A stretch of DNA of 64,000 bases from Streptomyces fuscichromogenes. Lineage in GTDB: Bacteria; Actinomycetota; Actinomycetes; Streptomycetales; Streptomycetaceae. The notes beneath the pieces are model-generated. The model saw nothing but the letters and a program-made list of their open reading frames with translations, was not told where the DNA came from and did no database searches. Where the stretch lies: NCBI RefSeq assembly GCF_014645815.1, contig NZ_BMML01000007.1, positions 434,001 through 498,000 of the forward strand, read 5' to 3'. Shown piece after piece: positions 1-8,023 of the stretch (positions are counted from its first letter, which is position 1; each line of letters starts with the position of its first letter). The translations under genes were made by a program, and so were the position numbers.

Positions 1-1
1 C

Positions 2-733
2 AGCGTCCTGTACGGCGGCTCGGACGTGCCCGACCACCGGCGCATCCGCTCGGGCCTCGCCTGCAACCCCACCTTCCTGCGCCTGTTCGCCGGCGACGCC
101 GTCCTCGACGCGGTCCGCCTCTCGCGGGGGTTCTTCGACCTCGGCCCGTTCCGCGCCGCCGGCCTGCGGCAGCTCGCCGACCACCGGTACCGGCTCACCG
201 AGACCCTCACGGCCGCCTACTACCAGCCGCTCCCGCCGGGCCGGCGACGCGACGACGGCGCCTACCGGATGGCGGACGAGGGCCGCTTCTCGGCCGCGAT
301 GGCCTTCCCGGACCGGCCCCGGGACGAGGTCTCCCACACGACCCGCGTCGAGGCGGAGCTGCGGGAGGACGGTGCCGACCTGCGGATCGACATCAGCGGA
401 CCGAGGGTGCCCTGGGCCCTCGAACTGACCTTCCGGCCGGGCGGTGAGCCCGAGGGCGCCGTACCGATCGGCGACGGACGCTGGTGCCTGACCACCGGGC
501 CGATGACCTACCGGGTCGGTGCCGACGAGATCAGGGTCGAGGCCGCCGTCGAGGCGGGCGAGCCGCTCGCCGGGCCGGACCGCAGCGACGTACTACGGTA
601 CGACCCGGGGCAGGACCACACCGTGGTCGGCGGTACCGACGCGACGTCCGGGAACCGTGTCTACATCGGTGGGCTCGGCCCGAGCACCCTGACCGTCGCA
701 CTGCGCGCCCGCCGTCCCTCGCCTGCCGTCTGA
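2..733 (+). CDS. C-terminal part of an unknown protein, probably a carbohydrate-active enzyme (5' truncated by window edge)
   Basis: The reading frame is open from base 2 with no clear start, so the gene begins upstream of the window; the GTG at base 26 is probably internal. The visible 243 residues have a short helical N-terminal part, then a stretch rich in alternating beta-type residues (about residue 100 on) ending in a repeated Gly-Gly pattern near the C-terminus. That looks like the beta-sandwich tail of a polysaccharide lyase or hydrolase. It lies 53 bp ahead of a gene for an all-helical protein on the same strand, which suggests an operon for glycan breakdown. No catalytic motif can be named; the enzymatic role is inference from layout only. 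Confidence 0.6.
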   Translation, partial: SVLYGGSDVPDHRRIRSGLACNPTFLRLFAGDAVLDAVRLSRGFFDLGPFRAAGLRQLADHRYRLTETLTAAYYQPLPPGRRRDDGAYRMADEGRFSAAMAFPDRPRDEVSHTTRVEAELREDGADLRIDISGPRVPWALELTFRPGGEPEGAVPIGDGRWCLTTGPMTYRVGADEIRVEAAVEAGEPLAGPDRSDVLRYDPGQDHTVVGGTDATSGNRVYIGGLGPSTLTVALRARRPSPAV

Positions 734-786
734 CCTCGACGAACCACGCCACGGCCACCTCCAGCATGAAGGGCTGACCTCCTCCG

Positions 787-2604
787 ATGCACCTGCCGCG
801 CCAGCTCGGCCCGCTGCACGACCTGCCGTCCACCCCCGAGGCGTACGACGCGGTCCTCGCCGACGTCGTCGAACAGGCCCTGGCCCGCCTCACCGCCGAG
901 GGCAACCTCGAACACCCCGACGCCGACGACGACATCGGCGACACCTCCCTCGGCATCACCTCCCTGCTGGCGCTGGCCTGGCAGCGCTCGAAGGACGCTC
1001 GGCTGCCGGATGCCGTGCACCGCAGCCTCGCCTTCCATCTGCGCGAACGCGTCTACACCGAGGACAACCCCGGCTATCCGAACCTCACCGTCCGCGACTG
1101 CGGTCTGCCGTACGCCCGTTACGTGCTGGAGGCGGGCGCGCACCCGATCGGGGACTGGCCCAGCACGGTGTGGGCGCTGCTCCAGGCCGTGAACGTCCTC
1201 GACCTCGCGGACGGCCTCGTCGACGACGAGCAGCGCGCCCAGCTGACCGAGCTGGCCCGCGGCTACTGGCGCTGGCTGACCGAGGCCACCTTCTTCAACC
1301 CGCAGGAGGCCGGCAACCAGGCCATCGGCTGCGTGGTCGGCGGGCTCATGCTGGCCCGGCACCTCCCGCCCGCGCAGGCGGAGCCGGTCCGTGAGCGGGC
1401 ACTCGCCCTGTACACGGACAAGATCCGCGCGCACCGAGTCCTCGACCGCGGCGCCCTGCTGCCCCCCGAGCACGGCGGCGCCTACGACAACAACTACGGC
1501 CCCATCTCCCTGTCCTTCCTCGCCCAGGCCCACCGGATCAGCGGAGAGGAGATGTTCGCCGAGGACGGTGACGCGCTCGCCCGGTACATCGACGCCCGCC
1601 TGACCAACGGCGGCTTCGACAACGGCGGCCCCCGCTACAGCGAACAGCACTCCGCCTTCGAGTCGGTGCTCGGCCTGCGCTACTTCGGCGCCCGGATCGG
1701 CTCCGACCTGGGCCGCTACCGGGGCGACAGCCGCTGGGCCCGGCACGCGGTCAAGCCCGACGGCGGGGTCGACGGGCACTTCGCCTGGATGCTGGTCTGG
1801 CAGATCCAGGACACCACCGCCTGGCACCGCGACCCGTCGACGGTCCCGGCCCGCCACCAGCTCCGCGCGGGCTCCGTGTCGGTCGCCTTCGACCACCACA
1901 TGACCCCCGCCCTCGTCGAGGCGGCCGGCACCTACCACCTCCCGGCCGCGGTGAACCGGCAGCACGGCTTCGGCCCCGTCCTGGACGGATTCCTGTACTG
2001 CCGGCCGATGGGAGAGATCCGGGTCCGGGACGTCCACGCCGACGGCCTCACCGCCAAGCTGGTCAGCAAGCCGGTCGTGGGCCCCGACCATGTGCTGCGC
2101 CATGTGCGCTCCCTCTACGTCACGGACGGCACCAGCCTGTGGGTGACGGTGGCCGTCGAGCGCTTCGCGGGGACGCCGTACCTGCTGTCCGGGCTGCCCT
2201 ACGCGGCGGACGACGGCGACCGGGTCCGCCGGGTCGCCGAGGGCCGGGTCGCCTCGGCGGGCGCGCTGCGGCTCACGCATCCCGCGCTCCAGGGCCCCGA
2301 CCACTTCGACGCCCGCGCCGAACTCACCCAGGAACAGGCCGCGTTCGCCCTCGCCGCCGACCCGCGCGGCTACGGCAACCCGGACCAGGGCTGGCGCCAC
2401 CTGGTCACCAGCACCGCCTACGAGGCCGAACCGGCGCCGGGCGCGCCGGAGCACCTGCACGTGTTCGCCGTCCAGTACGGACCCGGCGGGGACTTCACTC
2501 CGTCCTTCGAAGGCGATCTGACCGTGCACACCGAGCAGTTCACGGCCGCCATCGGGGCCGAGGACGCCCACGGCGTGCCCGAACTGGCCCTGACCGCCTG
2601 CTAG
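787..2604 (+). CDS. Unknown protein with a probable (alpha/alpha)-barrel, heparinase/alginate-lyase-like
   Basis: This 605-residue protein has no obvious signal peptide. Residues 1-350 are helix-rich with Asn, Tyr, Trp and His clusters such as NPQEAGN, YDNNYGP and GPRYSEQH, the pattern seen in alpha/alpha-toroid polysaccharide lyases and related glycosidases. Residues 350-605 look like a beta-sandwich. That domain order resembles heparinase II/III-type lyases, but I cannot place it in a named PL or GH family. It follows the truncated gene by 53 bp and is probably co-transcribed. The ATG at 787 is preceded by GAAGGG about 12 bases upstream. Assigning it to polysaccharide breakdown is inference. 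Confidence 0.75.
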   Translation: MHLPRQLGPLHDLPSTPEAYDAVLADVVEQALARLTAEGNLEHPDADDDIGDTSLGITSLLALAWQRSKDARLPDAVHRSLAFHLRERVYTEDNPGYPNLTVRDCGLPYARYVLEAGAHPIGDWPSTVWALLQAVNVLDLADGLVDDEQRAQLTELARGYWRWLTEATFFNPQEAGNQAIGCVVGGLMLARHLPPAQAEPVRERALALYTDKIRAHRVLDRGALLPPEHGGAYDNNYGPISLSFLAQAHRISGEEMFAEDGDALARYIDARLTNGGFDNGGPRYSEQHSAFESVLGLRYFGARIGSDLGRYRGDSRWARHAVKPDGGVDGHFAWMLVWQIQDTTAWHRDPSTVPARHQLRAGSVSVAFDHHMTPALVEAAGTYHLPAAVNRQHGFGPVLDGFLYCRPMGEIRVRDVHADGLTAKLVSKPVVGPDHVLRHVRSLYVTDGTSLWVTVAVERFAGTPYLLSGLPYAADDGDRVRRVAEGRVASAGALRLTHPALQGPDHFDARAELTQEQAAFALAADPRGYGNPDQGWRHLVTSTAYEAEPAPGAPEHLHVFAVQYGPGGDFTPSFEGDLTVHTEQFTAAIGAEDAHGVPELALTAC

Positions 2605-2686
2605 AGGCTCTGCCGCGCGCGTCGATGAGTCCTTCGGCCCCCGGCGGTCGTACTGTCGGACCCGTTCCCGAGCAGGAGGACTCCCG

Positions 2687-3253
2687 ATGCGCAGCGTGAC
2701 CTATTCGATGAGCATGTCGCTCGACGGTTACATCGTCGGGCCGGACGGCACGTTCAACTGGACGGCGCCCGACAAGGAGGTCTTCCGCTTCTGGATCGAG
2801 GAGATCCGGGAGGTCGACGTCCACCTCATGGGACGGCGTCTCTACGAGACGATGCTGTACTGGGAGAACGCCGACCAGGAACCCGCGTTCGACGCCGCCG
2901 AGCGCGAATGGACCGCGCTCTGGAACCCGCTCCCGAAGGTCGTGTTCTCCACCACCTTGTCCCAGGTGCGGGGCCAGGCCGCCCGGCCGGCCTCCGGCAG
3001 CGTGGCGGAGGAGATCGAGCGGTTGCGCGCCGAGCCGGGGGAGGGCGACATCGCCATCGGCGGCGCGACCCTCGCCGCCGAGGCGGCCGAACGGGGTCTG
3101 ATCGACGAGTACCGCACCATGATCTACCCCGTACTGGTCGGCGGCGGCACTCCGTACTTCCCCCGCCACGACCGCCGCGTGGATCTCGAACGCGTCGAGA
3201 CCCGCACCTTCGACTCGGGGGTCACCTACCTCCGGCACCGCGTGGTGCGCTAG
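2687..3253 (+). CDS. Dihydrofolate-reductase-family (RibD C-terminal) protein
   Basis: A 188-residue single-domain protein. The N-terminus reads SMSMSLDGYIVGPDG, the hallmark opening strand of the RibD_C/DHFR-like family; the middle has HLMGRRLYETM (nucleotide-binding loop), and GDIAIGGATLA and YPVLVGGGTPYF are the usual cofactor-binding glycine stretches. Family members are NADPH-dependent reductases whose substrates are mostly unknown, so it need not reduce folate. A strong AGGAGG ribosome site sits ahead of the ATG, and a TACTGT hexamer near 2650 could be its -10. It converges on a second member of the same family at 3311-3940. Confidence 0.88.
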   Translation: MRSVTYSMSMSLDGYIVGPDGTFNWTAPDKEVFRFWIEEIREVDVHLMGRRLYETMLYWENADQEPAFDAAEREWTALWNPLPKVVFSTTLSQVRGQAARPASGSVAEEIERLRAEPGEGDIAIGGATLAAEAAERGLIDEYRTMIYPVLVGGGTPYFPRHDRRVDLERVETRTFDSGVTYLRHRVVR

Positions 3254-3267
3254 CTCGCCGTGGCCCG

Positions 3268-3296
3268 GGCCGCCCCGGAGTTCATCGAGGGCGGCC
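3268..3296. terminator. Bidirectional hairpin terminator between convergent reductase genes
   Basis: A perfect 8-bp stem, GGCCGCCC pairing with GGGCGGCC across a 13-nt loop, lies in the 57-bp gap between two convergent genes. There is no U-tract, as is common in high-GC actinobacteria. Confidence 0.5.
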
Positions 3297-3310
3297 TGGA
3301 CAGCGACACG

Positions 3311-3940
3311 TCACCTGCGCCAGAACAGGTGGTGGGTCACGCCGCTCGGGCTGGGGACGACCTCCAGGTGGAAGCGGTCGAGGAGATCGTCGGGGGAGTC
3401 CCAGAGGCGGAGGCCGGAGCCGAACTTCACCGGTGAGACCGCCACGTGCAGGGTGTCGACGAGGTCGGCGTCGAGGAACTGGCGGACGGTGGTGACGCCG
3501 CCGCCGAGCCGGACGTCCTTGCCCTGCGCGGCTTCCCGGGCCTGGGCGAGGACCGTGGCCGGGTCGCCCTCGACGAAGTGGAAGGTGGTGTCGGAGAGCG
3601 TGAACGACGGACGCGCGTGGTGGGTCATGACGAACACCGGGGTGCGGAACGGGGGCTCGTCGCCCCACCAGCCCTGCCACTCGTGGTCCTGCCAGGGCCC
3701 GCGCTGCGGCCCGAACTTGTTGCGGCCCATGATCTCGGCGCCGATGTTGCGGGCGAAGTCCCGGGTGAAGTAGTCGTCGAGGCCCCGGCTGCCGCCGGCC
3801 TCCGTGCGGTTGGGCCAGCTCGCGGTGGCGCCGGCCCAGGCGAACAGCCGCTCGGGACGGTCGAGGCCGAACGGCCGCTCCAGGCTCTGGTGCTCACTGG
3901 CACCGGCGGCGACCCCGTCGGCCGATACGACGAAGTTCAT
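3311..3940 (-). CDS. Dihydrofolate-reductase-family (RibD C-terminal) protein
   Basis: The chosen ATG at 3940 gives 209 residues beginning MNFVVSADGVAAG, which matches the family's usual start; the open frame extends 37 codons further upstream without family-like sequence. GAGAG lies just ahead of the ATG. Further family signs are the IMGRNKFGP loop, a central VFVMTHHAR strand and a DVRLGGGVTTVRQFLDADLVD glycine-rich segment near residue 145. It is likely an NAD(P)H-dependent reductase of unknown substrate. It is transcribed toward the related gene at 2687-3253, but the two are diverged, so recent duplication is unlikely. Confidence 0.85.
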   Translation of the reverse strand: MNFVVSADGVAAGASEHQSLERPFGLDRPERLFAWAGATASWPNRTEAGGSRGLDDYFTRDFARNIGAEIMGRNKFGPQRGPWQDHEWQGWWGDEPPFRTPVFVMTHHARPSFTLSDTTFHFVEGDPATVLAQAREAAQGKDVRLGGGVTTVRQFLDADLVDTLHVAVSPVKFGSGLRLWDSPDDLLDRFHLEVVPSPSGVTHHLFWRR

Positions 3941-4058
3941 GACTCTCAGCAGTTGTTCCACGTGTTTCCTCGCCAGGTTCGTTTCGTGTCCTCGTGGGGC
4001 GAGACGCCGCACATCATGATGTCGAACGGGAGACGGCCGGATCGACAACAACCCGCGA

Positions 4059-4709
4059 TCAATTTCGGGTGGGCGGCAGCGTCTCCGGTACCACCAGGTC
4101 CGCCCGGTCCCGGGTGGCCGCGACCAGGTCGGCGTTCAGCTGGTCGGTGCCCGCCACCCAGGCCACCGCCTGCTCGTGCCCCTTGCCGAACTCCTCGTGC
4201 CGGGCGACCAGCCGCCGTATCCGCTCGGCCTCGTCGACCTCGCAGAACCAGACCTCGTCCAGGGCCGGCCGGACCCGCGCCCACAGGCCCTCCGTCAGCA
4301 GCAGGTAGTTGCCCTCCGTGACCACCAGCCGGGCCGTCGGCGGGACGGGGATCGCGCCCGCGAGGGGCTGCTCAAGGACCCGTTCGAAGCCCGGCGCGTA
4401 CACCACGACGTCCCGCTCCGCGCGCAGCCGCCGCAGCAGCGCCGCGTACCCGGCAGCGTCGAAGGTCGCCGGCGCCCCCTTGCGGTCCCGCAGACCGAGG
4501 CGGTCCAACTCGACGTCGGCCAGGTGGAAACCGTCCATCGGCACATGCGCGGCCCATGGCTCACCGGGGCCGTTCAGCTCCCGCACCAGACGCTCGGCGA
4601 GGGTCGTCTTGCCGGCGCCGGGGCTGCCCGCGATGCCGAGGATCGCGCGCGGGGCCCGTCCGGCGAGCGAACGGGCGCGGTCGAGAAGGTCGTCGAAAGT
4701 CAGCGGCAC
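4059..4709 (-). CDS. P-loop nucleoside/sugar kinase family protein (PRK/uridine kinase-like)
   Basis: A P-loop kinase with Walker A GIAGSPGAGKTTLAERL near residue 27, followed by PMDGFHLADVELDRLG, the substrate-binding region of the uridine kinase/phosphoribulokinase/pantothenate kinase group, then VVTEGNYLLL (Walker B-like) and the lid segment RIRRLVARHEEFGKG. It resembles the small nucleoside/nucleotide kinase or fructose-kinase-like family seen beside sugar genes. I chose the GTG at 4709 (VPLTFDDLL), where family-like sequence begins; an in-frame GTG at 4751 is possible. It diverges from the beta-phosphoglucomutase gene 78 bp away, so a sugar role is plausible but unproven. Confidence 0.83.
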   Translation of the reverse strand: MPLTFDDLLDRARSLAGRAPRAILGIAGSPGAGKTTLAERLVRELNGPGEPWAAHVPMDGFHLADVELDRLGLRDRKGAPATFDAAGYAALLRRLRAERDVVVYAPGFERVLEQPLAGAIPVPPTARLVVTEGNYLLLTEGLWARVRPALDEVWFCEVDEAERIRRLVARHEEFGKGHEQAVAWVAGTDQLNADLVAATRDRADLVVPETLPPTRN

Positions 4710-4786
4710 GCAAAAAGTGTGACACCGGGCCCCGAATGTGGCGGGCGCCACCCCCTCGAACCCGTCCGGTGGGGAAGATGCGGGTC

Positions 4787-5521
4787 ATGACTGCACTCGG
4801 TCTGCCCGACACCATCCAGGCCTGTCTCTTCGATCTCGACGGGGTCGTCACCAAGACGGCCGTCGTGCACGCCGCGGCCTGGAAGGAGACCTTCGACGCC
4901 TTTCTGCGCGGCCACGACGGACAGCGGCCCTTCGACGCGGTCGCCGACTACGACGAGTACGTCGACGGACGCCCGCGCGCCGACGGCGTCCGCGCCTTCC
5001 TCGACTCCCGGGGCATCCACCTGCCCGAGGGCACCCCGGAGGACCCACCGGACGCCCCGACCGTGCACGGCCTCGGCAACCGCAAGAACGAGCTGCTGCT
5101 GGAGAGGATCCGCACCCAGGGGGTCGAGGCCTACGACGGCACCCTGCGCTATCTGGAGGCGGTCCGCGCGCACGGGCTGCGCACCGCGATCGTCTCCTCC
5201 AGCGCCAACTGCCGTGACGTGCTGCGCTCGATCGGCGCCGAGCACTTCTTCGACGTCCGCATCGACGGCGTCGTGGCCGCCGAGCGCCGGCTGCCCGGCA
5301 AGCCGCACCCGGACACCTTCCTGGCCGCCGCCCGTGACCTGGGGGTCGAACCCGCCCGCGCCGCGGTCTTCGAGGACGCCCTGGCCGGGATGGACGCGGG
5401 CCGCGCGGGGCGCTTCGGGTACGTCGTCGGCGTGGACCGCGTCGGACAGACCGACGCCCTGTACGCGCACGGCGCGGACACCGTCGTGAAGGACCTGGCC
5501 GAACTGGGAGGCAGGCAGTGA
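4787..5521 (+). CDS. pgmB: Beta-phosphoglucomutase (HAD superfamily)
   Basis: A 244-residue HAD hydrolase-fold protein. Motif I is FDLDGVVTKTA with the two Asp residues (the phosphorylated nucleophile and general acid/base); motif II is TAIVSSSANC; motif III/IV is GKPHPDTFLAAA and AAVFEDALAGMDAG. The long cap insertion with DYDEYVDGRPRADGV and the GLGNRKN motif is typical of beta-PGM associated with GH65 phosphorylases. It converts beta-glucose-1-phosphate to glucose-6-phosphate in the cytoplasm. The start at 4787 has GGGGAAG nine bases upstream; an in-frame ATG lies at 4778. Its TGA overlaps the next gene's GTG (GTGA), indicating translational coupling. Confidence 0.92.
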   Translation: MTALGLPDTIQACLFDLDGVVTKTAVVHAAAWKETFDAFLRGHDGQRPFDAVADYDEYVDGRPRADGVRAFLDSRGIHLPEGTPEDPPDAPTVHGLGNRKNELLLERIRTQGVEAYDGTLRYLEAVRAHGLRTAIVSSSANCRDVLRSIGAEHFFDVRIDGVVAAERRLPGKPHPDTFLAAARDLGVEPARAAVFEDALAGMDAGRAGRFGYVVGVDRVGQTDALYAHGADTVVKDLAELGGRQ

Positions 5522-7863
5522 TCACCCATCGGTCGTACGCCGTGGAACCCTGGGCGGTCCGCGAGACCGCGCTCAACCTCGACGTGCTGGCGCAGAGCGA
5601 GTCGGTGTTCGCGCTCTCCAACGGGCACGTCGGCTGGCGCGGCAACCTCGACGAGGGCGAACCGCACGGCCTGCCGGGCAGCTACCTCAACGGCGTGCAC
5701 GAGGTGCACCCGCTGCCGTACGCCGAAGCGGGCTACGGCTACCCCGAGTCCGGGCAGACCGTCATCAACGTCACCAACGGCAAGATCCTGCGGCTGCTGG
5801 TCGACGACGAGCCCTTCGACCTGCGCTACGGCCGGCTCGTCACCCATGAGCGGGTCCTCGACCTGCGCCGCGGCGTGCTGGAGCGGACCTGTGAGTGGAC
5901 CTCGCCGGCCGGCTCCACCGTACGGGTGCGCTCGACCCGGCTGGTGTCGCTGACCCAGCGGGCGATCGCCGCCGTCTCCTACGAGGTGACGGCCGTCGAC
6001 CGGCGCTGCCGGATCGTGGTCCAGTCCGAACTGGTCGCCAACGAGCAGCTGCCCGGGGCGAACGGCGATCCGCGGGCCGCCGTGGCCCTGGATTCGGTGC
6101 TGGAGCAGGAGGACGACTTCGCCTCCGGGCACCGGCTGCGCCTCGTGCACCGCACCCGGCGCAGCGGCCTGCGGGTCGCGGTCGCCGCCGACCACACGGT
6201 CTCCGGTCCCGAGCGGACCGAGGCCCGCGCCGAGAGCGGCGCGGACGTGGCCCGGCTGACCGTCACCTCCGTGCTGGAGCCCGGAGAGCGGCTGCGGATG
6301 GAGAAGTTCGTCGCGCACGGCTGGTCCGGGGTGCGCTCGCTGCCCGCCATGGCCGACCAGGTGGACGCGGCGCTCGCGGCCGCCGCCCACGAGGGCTGGC
6401 AGGGGCTGGCCGACGACCAGCGCGGCTACCTGGACGACTTCTGGTCCCGCGCCGACGTGGAGGTGGACGGCGACGAGGAGGTCCAGCAGGCCGTCCGGTT
6501 CGCCCTCTTCCACGTGCTCCAGGCCGGGGCCCGCGCCGAGCAGCGGGCGATACCCGCCAAGGGCCTCACCGGCTCGGGATACGACGGGCACGCCTTCTGG
6601 GACACCGAGATGTTCGTGCTGCCCGTCCTCACCCACACCGCCCCCGGCGCCGTCGCCGAGGCGCTGCGCTGGCGCCACAACACGCTGCCCGCGGCCCGCG
6701 AACGCGCCGCCCAACTGGGCCTGGACGGGGCCGCGTTCCCCTGGCGGACCATCGCCGGCTCGGAGGGCTCGGCCTACTGGCCGGCCGGTACCGCCGCCTT
6801 CCACGTCAACGCCGACGTCGCCGACGCGGTGGTCCGCTATGTCGCCGCCACCGGCGACACCGACTTCGAACGGGACACCGGCGTCGAACTCCTCGTGGAG
6901 ACCGCCCGGCTGTGGCGCTCGCTCGGCCACCACGACAGCCGCGGCGCCTTCCACATCGACGGCGTCACCGGCCCCGACGAGTACAGCGCGGTCGCCGACG
7001 ACAACACGTACACCAACCTGATGGCCAGGGCGAACCTGCTGGCCGCCGCCGACGCCGTCGGACGCCACCCGCGCCAGGCGGCCCGGCTGGGCGTCGACGC
7101 GGAGGAGAGCGCGGCCTGGCGGGACGCCGCCGAGTCCGTCCACATCCCCTACAACCACGAACTCGGCGTCCACGAGCAGCACGCCGGGTTCACCCGCTAC
7201 CAGCGCTGGGACTTCGAGAACACCCGCCCCGAGCAGTACCCGCTGCTGCTGAACTTCCCCTACTTCGACCTCTACCGCAAACAGGTCGTCAAGCAGGCCG
7301 ACCTGGTGCTGGCGATGTACACCTGCGAGGCGTACTTCGACGAGGAGCACATCGCCCGCAACTTCGCCTACTACGAGCCGCTGACGGTCCGCGACTCCTC
7401 CCTGTCCGCCTGCTGCCAGGCCGTCGTCGCCGCCCAGGCCGGGCACCTGACGCTCGCCCACGCCTACACGGCGGAGGCCGCGCTGATGGACCTCGACGAC
7501 CTGGAGCACAACACCCGCGACGGGCTGCACATCGCCTCGCTCGCCGGTACCTGGATGGCCCTGGTGGCCGGCTTCGGCGGGCTGCGCCACTACGACGACG
7601 GCGCCCGGTTCGCCCCCCGGCTGCCGGAACGGCTGCGCCGGCTTGCCTTCAGCCTGCAGCTGCGGGACAGCCGGCTCCGGGTGGAGATCGGCGCCGACAA
7701 GGCGACGTACACCCTGCTCGACGGCCCCCCGCTCACCGTCCACCACCACGGGGAGCCGGTGACGATCGGCACCGACAGCCCGGCGGTGCGGGCGGTGCCC
7801 CCGGTGAGGCAGGGCCCGGCCCCGGGCCAGCCACGGCACCGGGCACCTGCCCGACCGGCCTGA
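5518..7863 (+). CDS. Glycoside hydrolase family 65 disaccharide phosphorylase (maltose/trehalose/kojibiose type)
   Basis: The 781-residue length fits GH65. An N-terminal beta-sandwich (GHVGWRGNLDEGEPHGLPG, typical of the family) precedes the (alpha/alpha)6 barrel. The barrel carries the substrate-binding HAFWDTEMF motif and VTGPDEYSAVADDN, in which Glu488 is the expected general acid of inverting GH65 phosphorylases. The enzyme would split an alpha-glucosyl disaccharide with phosphate to give beta-glucose-1-phosphate, which the coupled upstream PgmB feeds into glycolysis. The exact substrate (maltose, trehalose, kojibiose or nigerose) cannot be read from the sequence. No signal peptide, so cytoplasmic. 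The last 20 or so residues are low-complexity. Confidence 0.93.
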   Translation: MITHRSYAVEPWAVRETALNLDVLAQSESVFALSNGHVGWRGNLDEGEPHGLPGSYLNGVHEVHPLPYAEAGYGYPESGQTVINVTNGKILRLLVDDEPFDLRYGRLVTHERVLDLRRGVLERTCEWTSPAGSTVRVRSTRLVSLTQRAIAAVSYEVTAVDRRCRIVVQSELVANEQLPGANGDPRAAVALDSVLEQEDDFASGHRLRLVHRTRRSGLRVAVAADHTVSGPERTEARAESGADVARLTVTSVLEPGERLRMEKFVAHGWSGVRSLPAMADQVDAALAAAAHEGWQGLADDQRGYLDDFWSRADVEVDGDEEVQQAVRFALFHVLQAGARAEQRAIPAKGLTGSGYDGHAFWDTEMFVLPVLTHTAPGAVAEALRWRHNTLPAARERAAQLGLDGAAFPWRTIAGSEGSAYWPAGTAAFHVNADVADAVVRYVAATGDTDFERDTGVELLVETARLWRSLGHHDSRGAFHIDGVTGPDEYSAVADDNTYTNLMARANLLAAADAVGRHPRQAARLGVDAEESAAWRDAAESVHIPYNHELGVHEQHAGFTRYQRWDFENTRPEQYPLLLNFPYFDLYRKQVVKQADLVLAMYTCEAYFDEEHIARNFAYYEPLTVRDSSLSACCQAVVAAQAGHLTLAHAYTAEAALMDLDDLEHNTRDGLHIASLAGTWMALVAGFGGLRHYDDGARFAPRLPERLRRLAFSLQLRDSRLRVEIGADKATYTLLDGPPLTVHHHGEPVTIGTDSPAVRAVPPVRQGPAPGQPRHRAPARPA

Positions 7864-7896
7864 GCGCAGTTTTCCCGGAGGCGCGGGGAACTGCGC
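7864..7896. terminator. Hairpin terminator after the GH65 gene
   Basis: GCGCAGTTTTCCC pairs with GGGGAACTGCGC, with a one-base bulge and short loop, directly after the TGA of the phosphorylase gene. The downstream arm is part of a dispersed Streptomyces-type intergenic repeat, listed separately. Confidence 0.55.
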
Positions 7897-7999
7897 GACC
7901 AGCCACACCCGACCGGCACTCGACGACGCGGCCGCACCTCCTACGGCGTGATCGGTCATCCGCGCCGCCGGCGTGGCGTGTCGCGCAGTTCCCCGCGCC
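7880..7999. repeat. Pair of inverted 19-bp intergenic repeat copies
   Basis: The 19-mer at 7880-7898 (GGCGCGGGGAACTGCGCGA) recurs as a perfect reverse complement at 7981-7999, separated by 82 bp. The first copy continues into CCAGCCAC, a continuation also present in the repeat near 16300. From general knowledge this is a very common intergenic repeat in Streptomyces. Here it sits between convergent genes and could fold into a large bidirectional terminator. Confidence 0.7.
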
Positions 8000-8023
8000 C
8001 CTGAAAGACAAAGACGGGGCGCT

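Noticed and set aside
661..2571. A 636-codon minus-strand frame opposite the second gene
   Set aside because: Codon bias and protein-like composition favour the plus-strand frame; the minus translation is Gly/Val/Arg-rich without domains.
2687..3940. Trimethoprim-resistance-like folate reductases
   Set aside because: Both are RibD_C-type single-domain proteins, not FolA-type dihydrofolate reductases.
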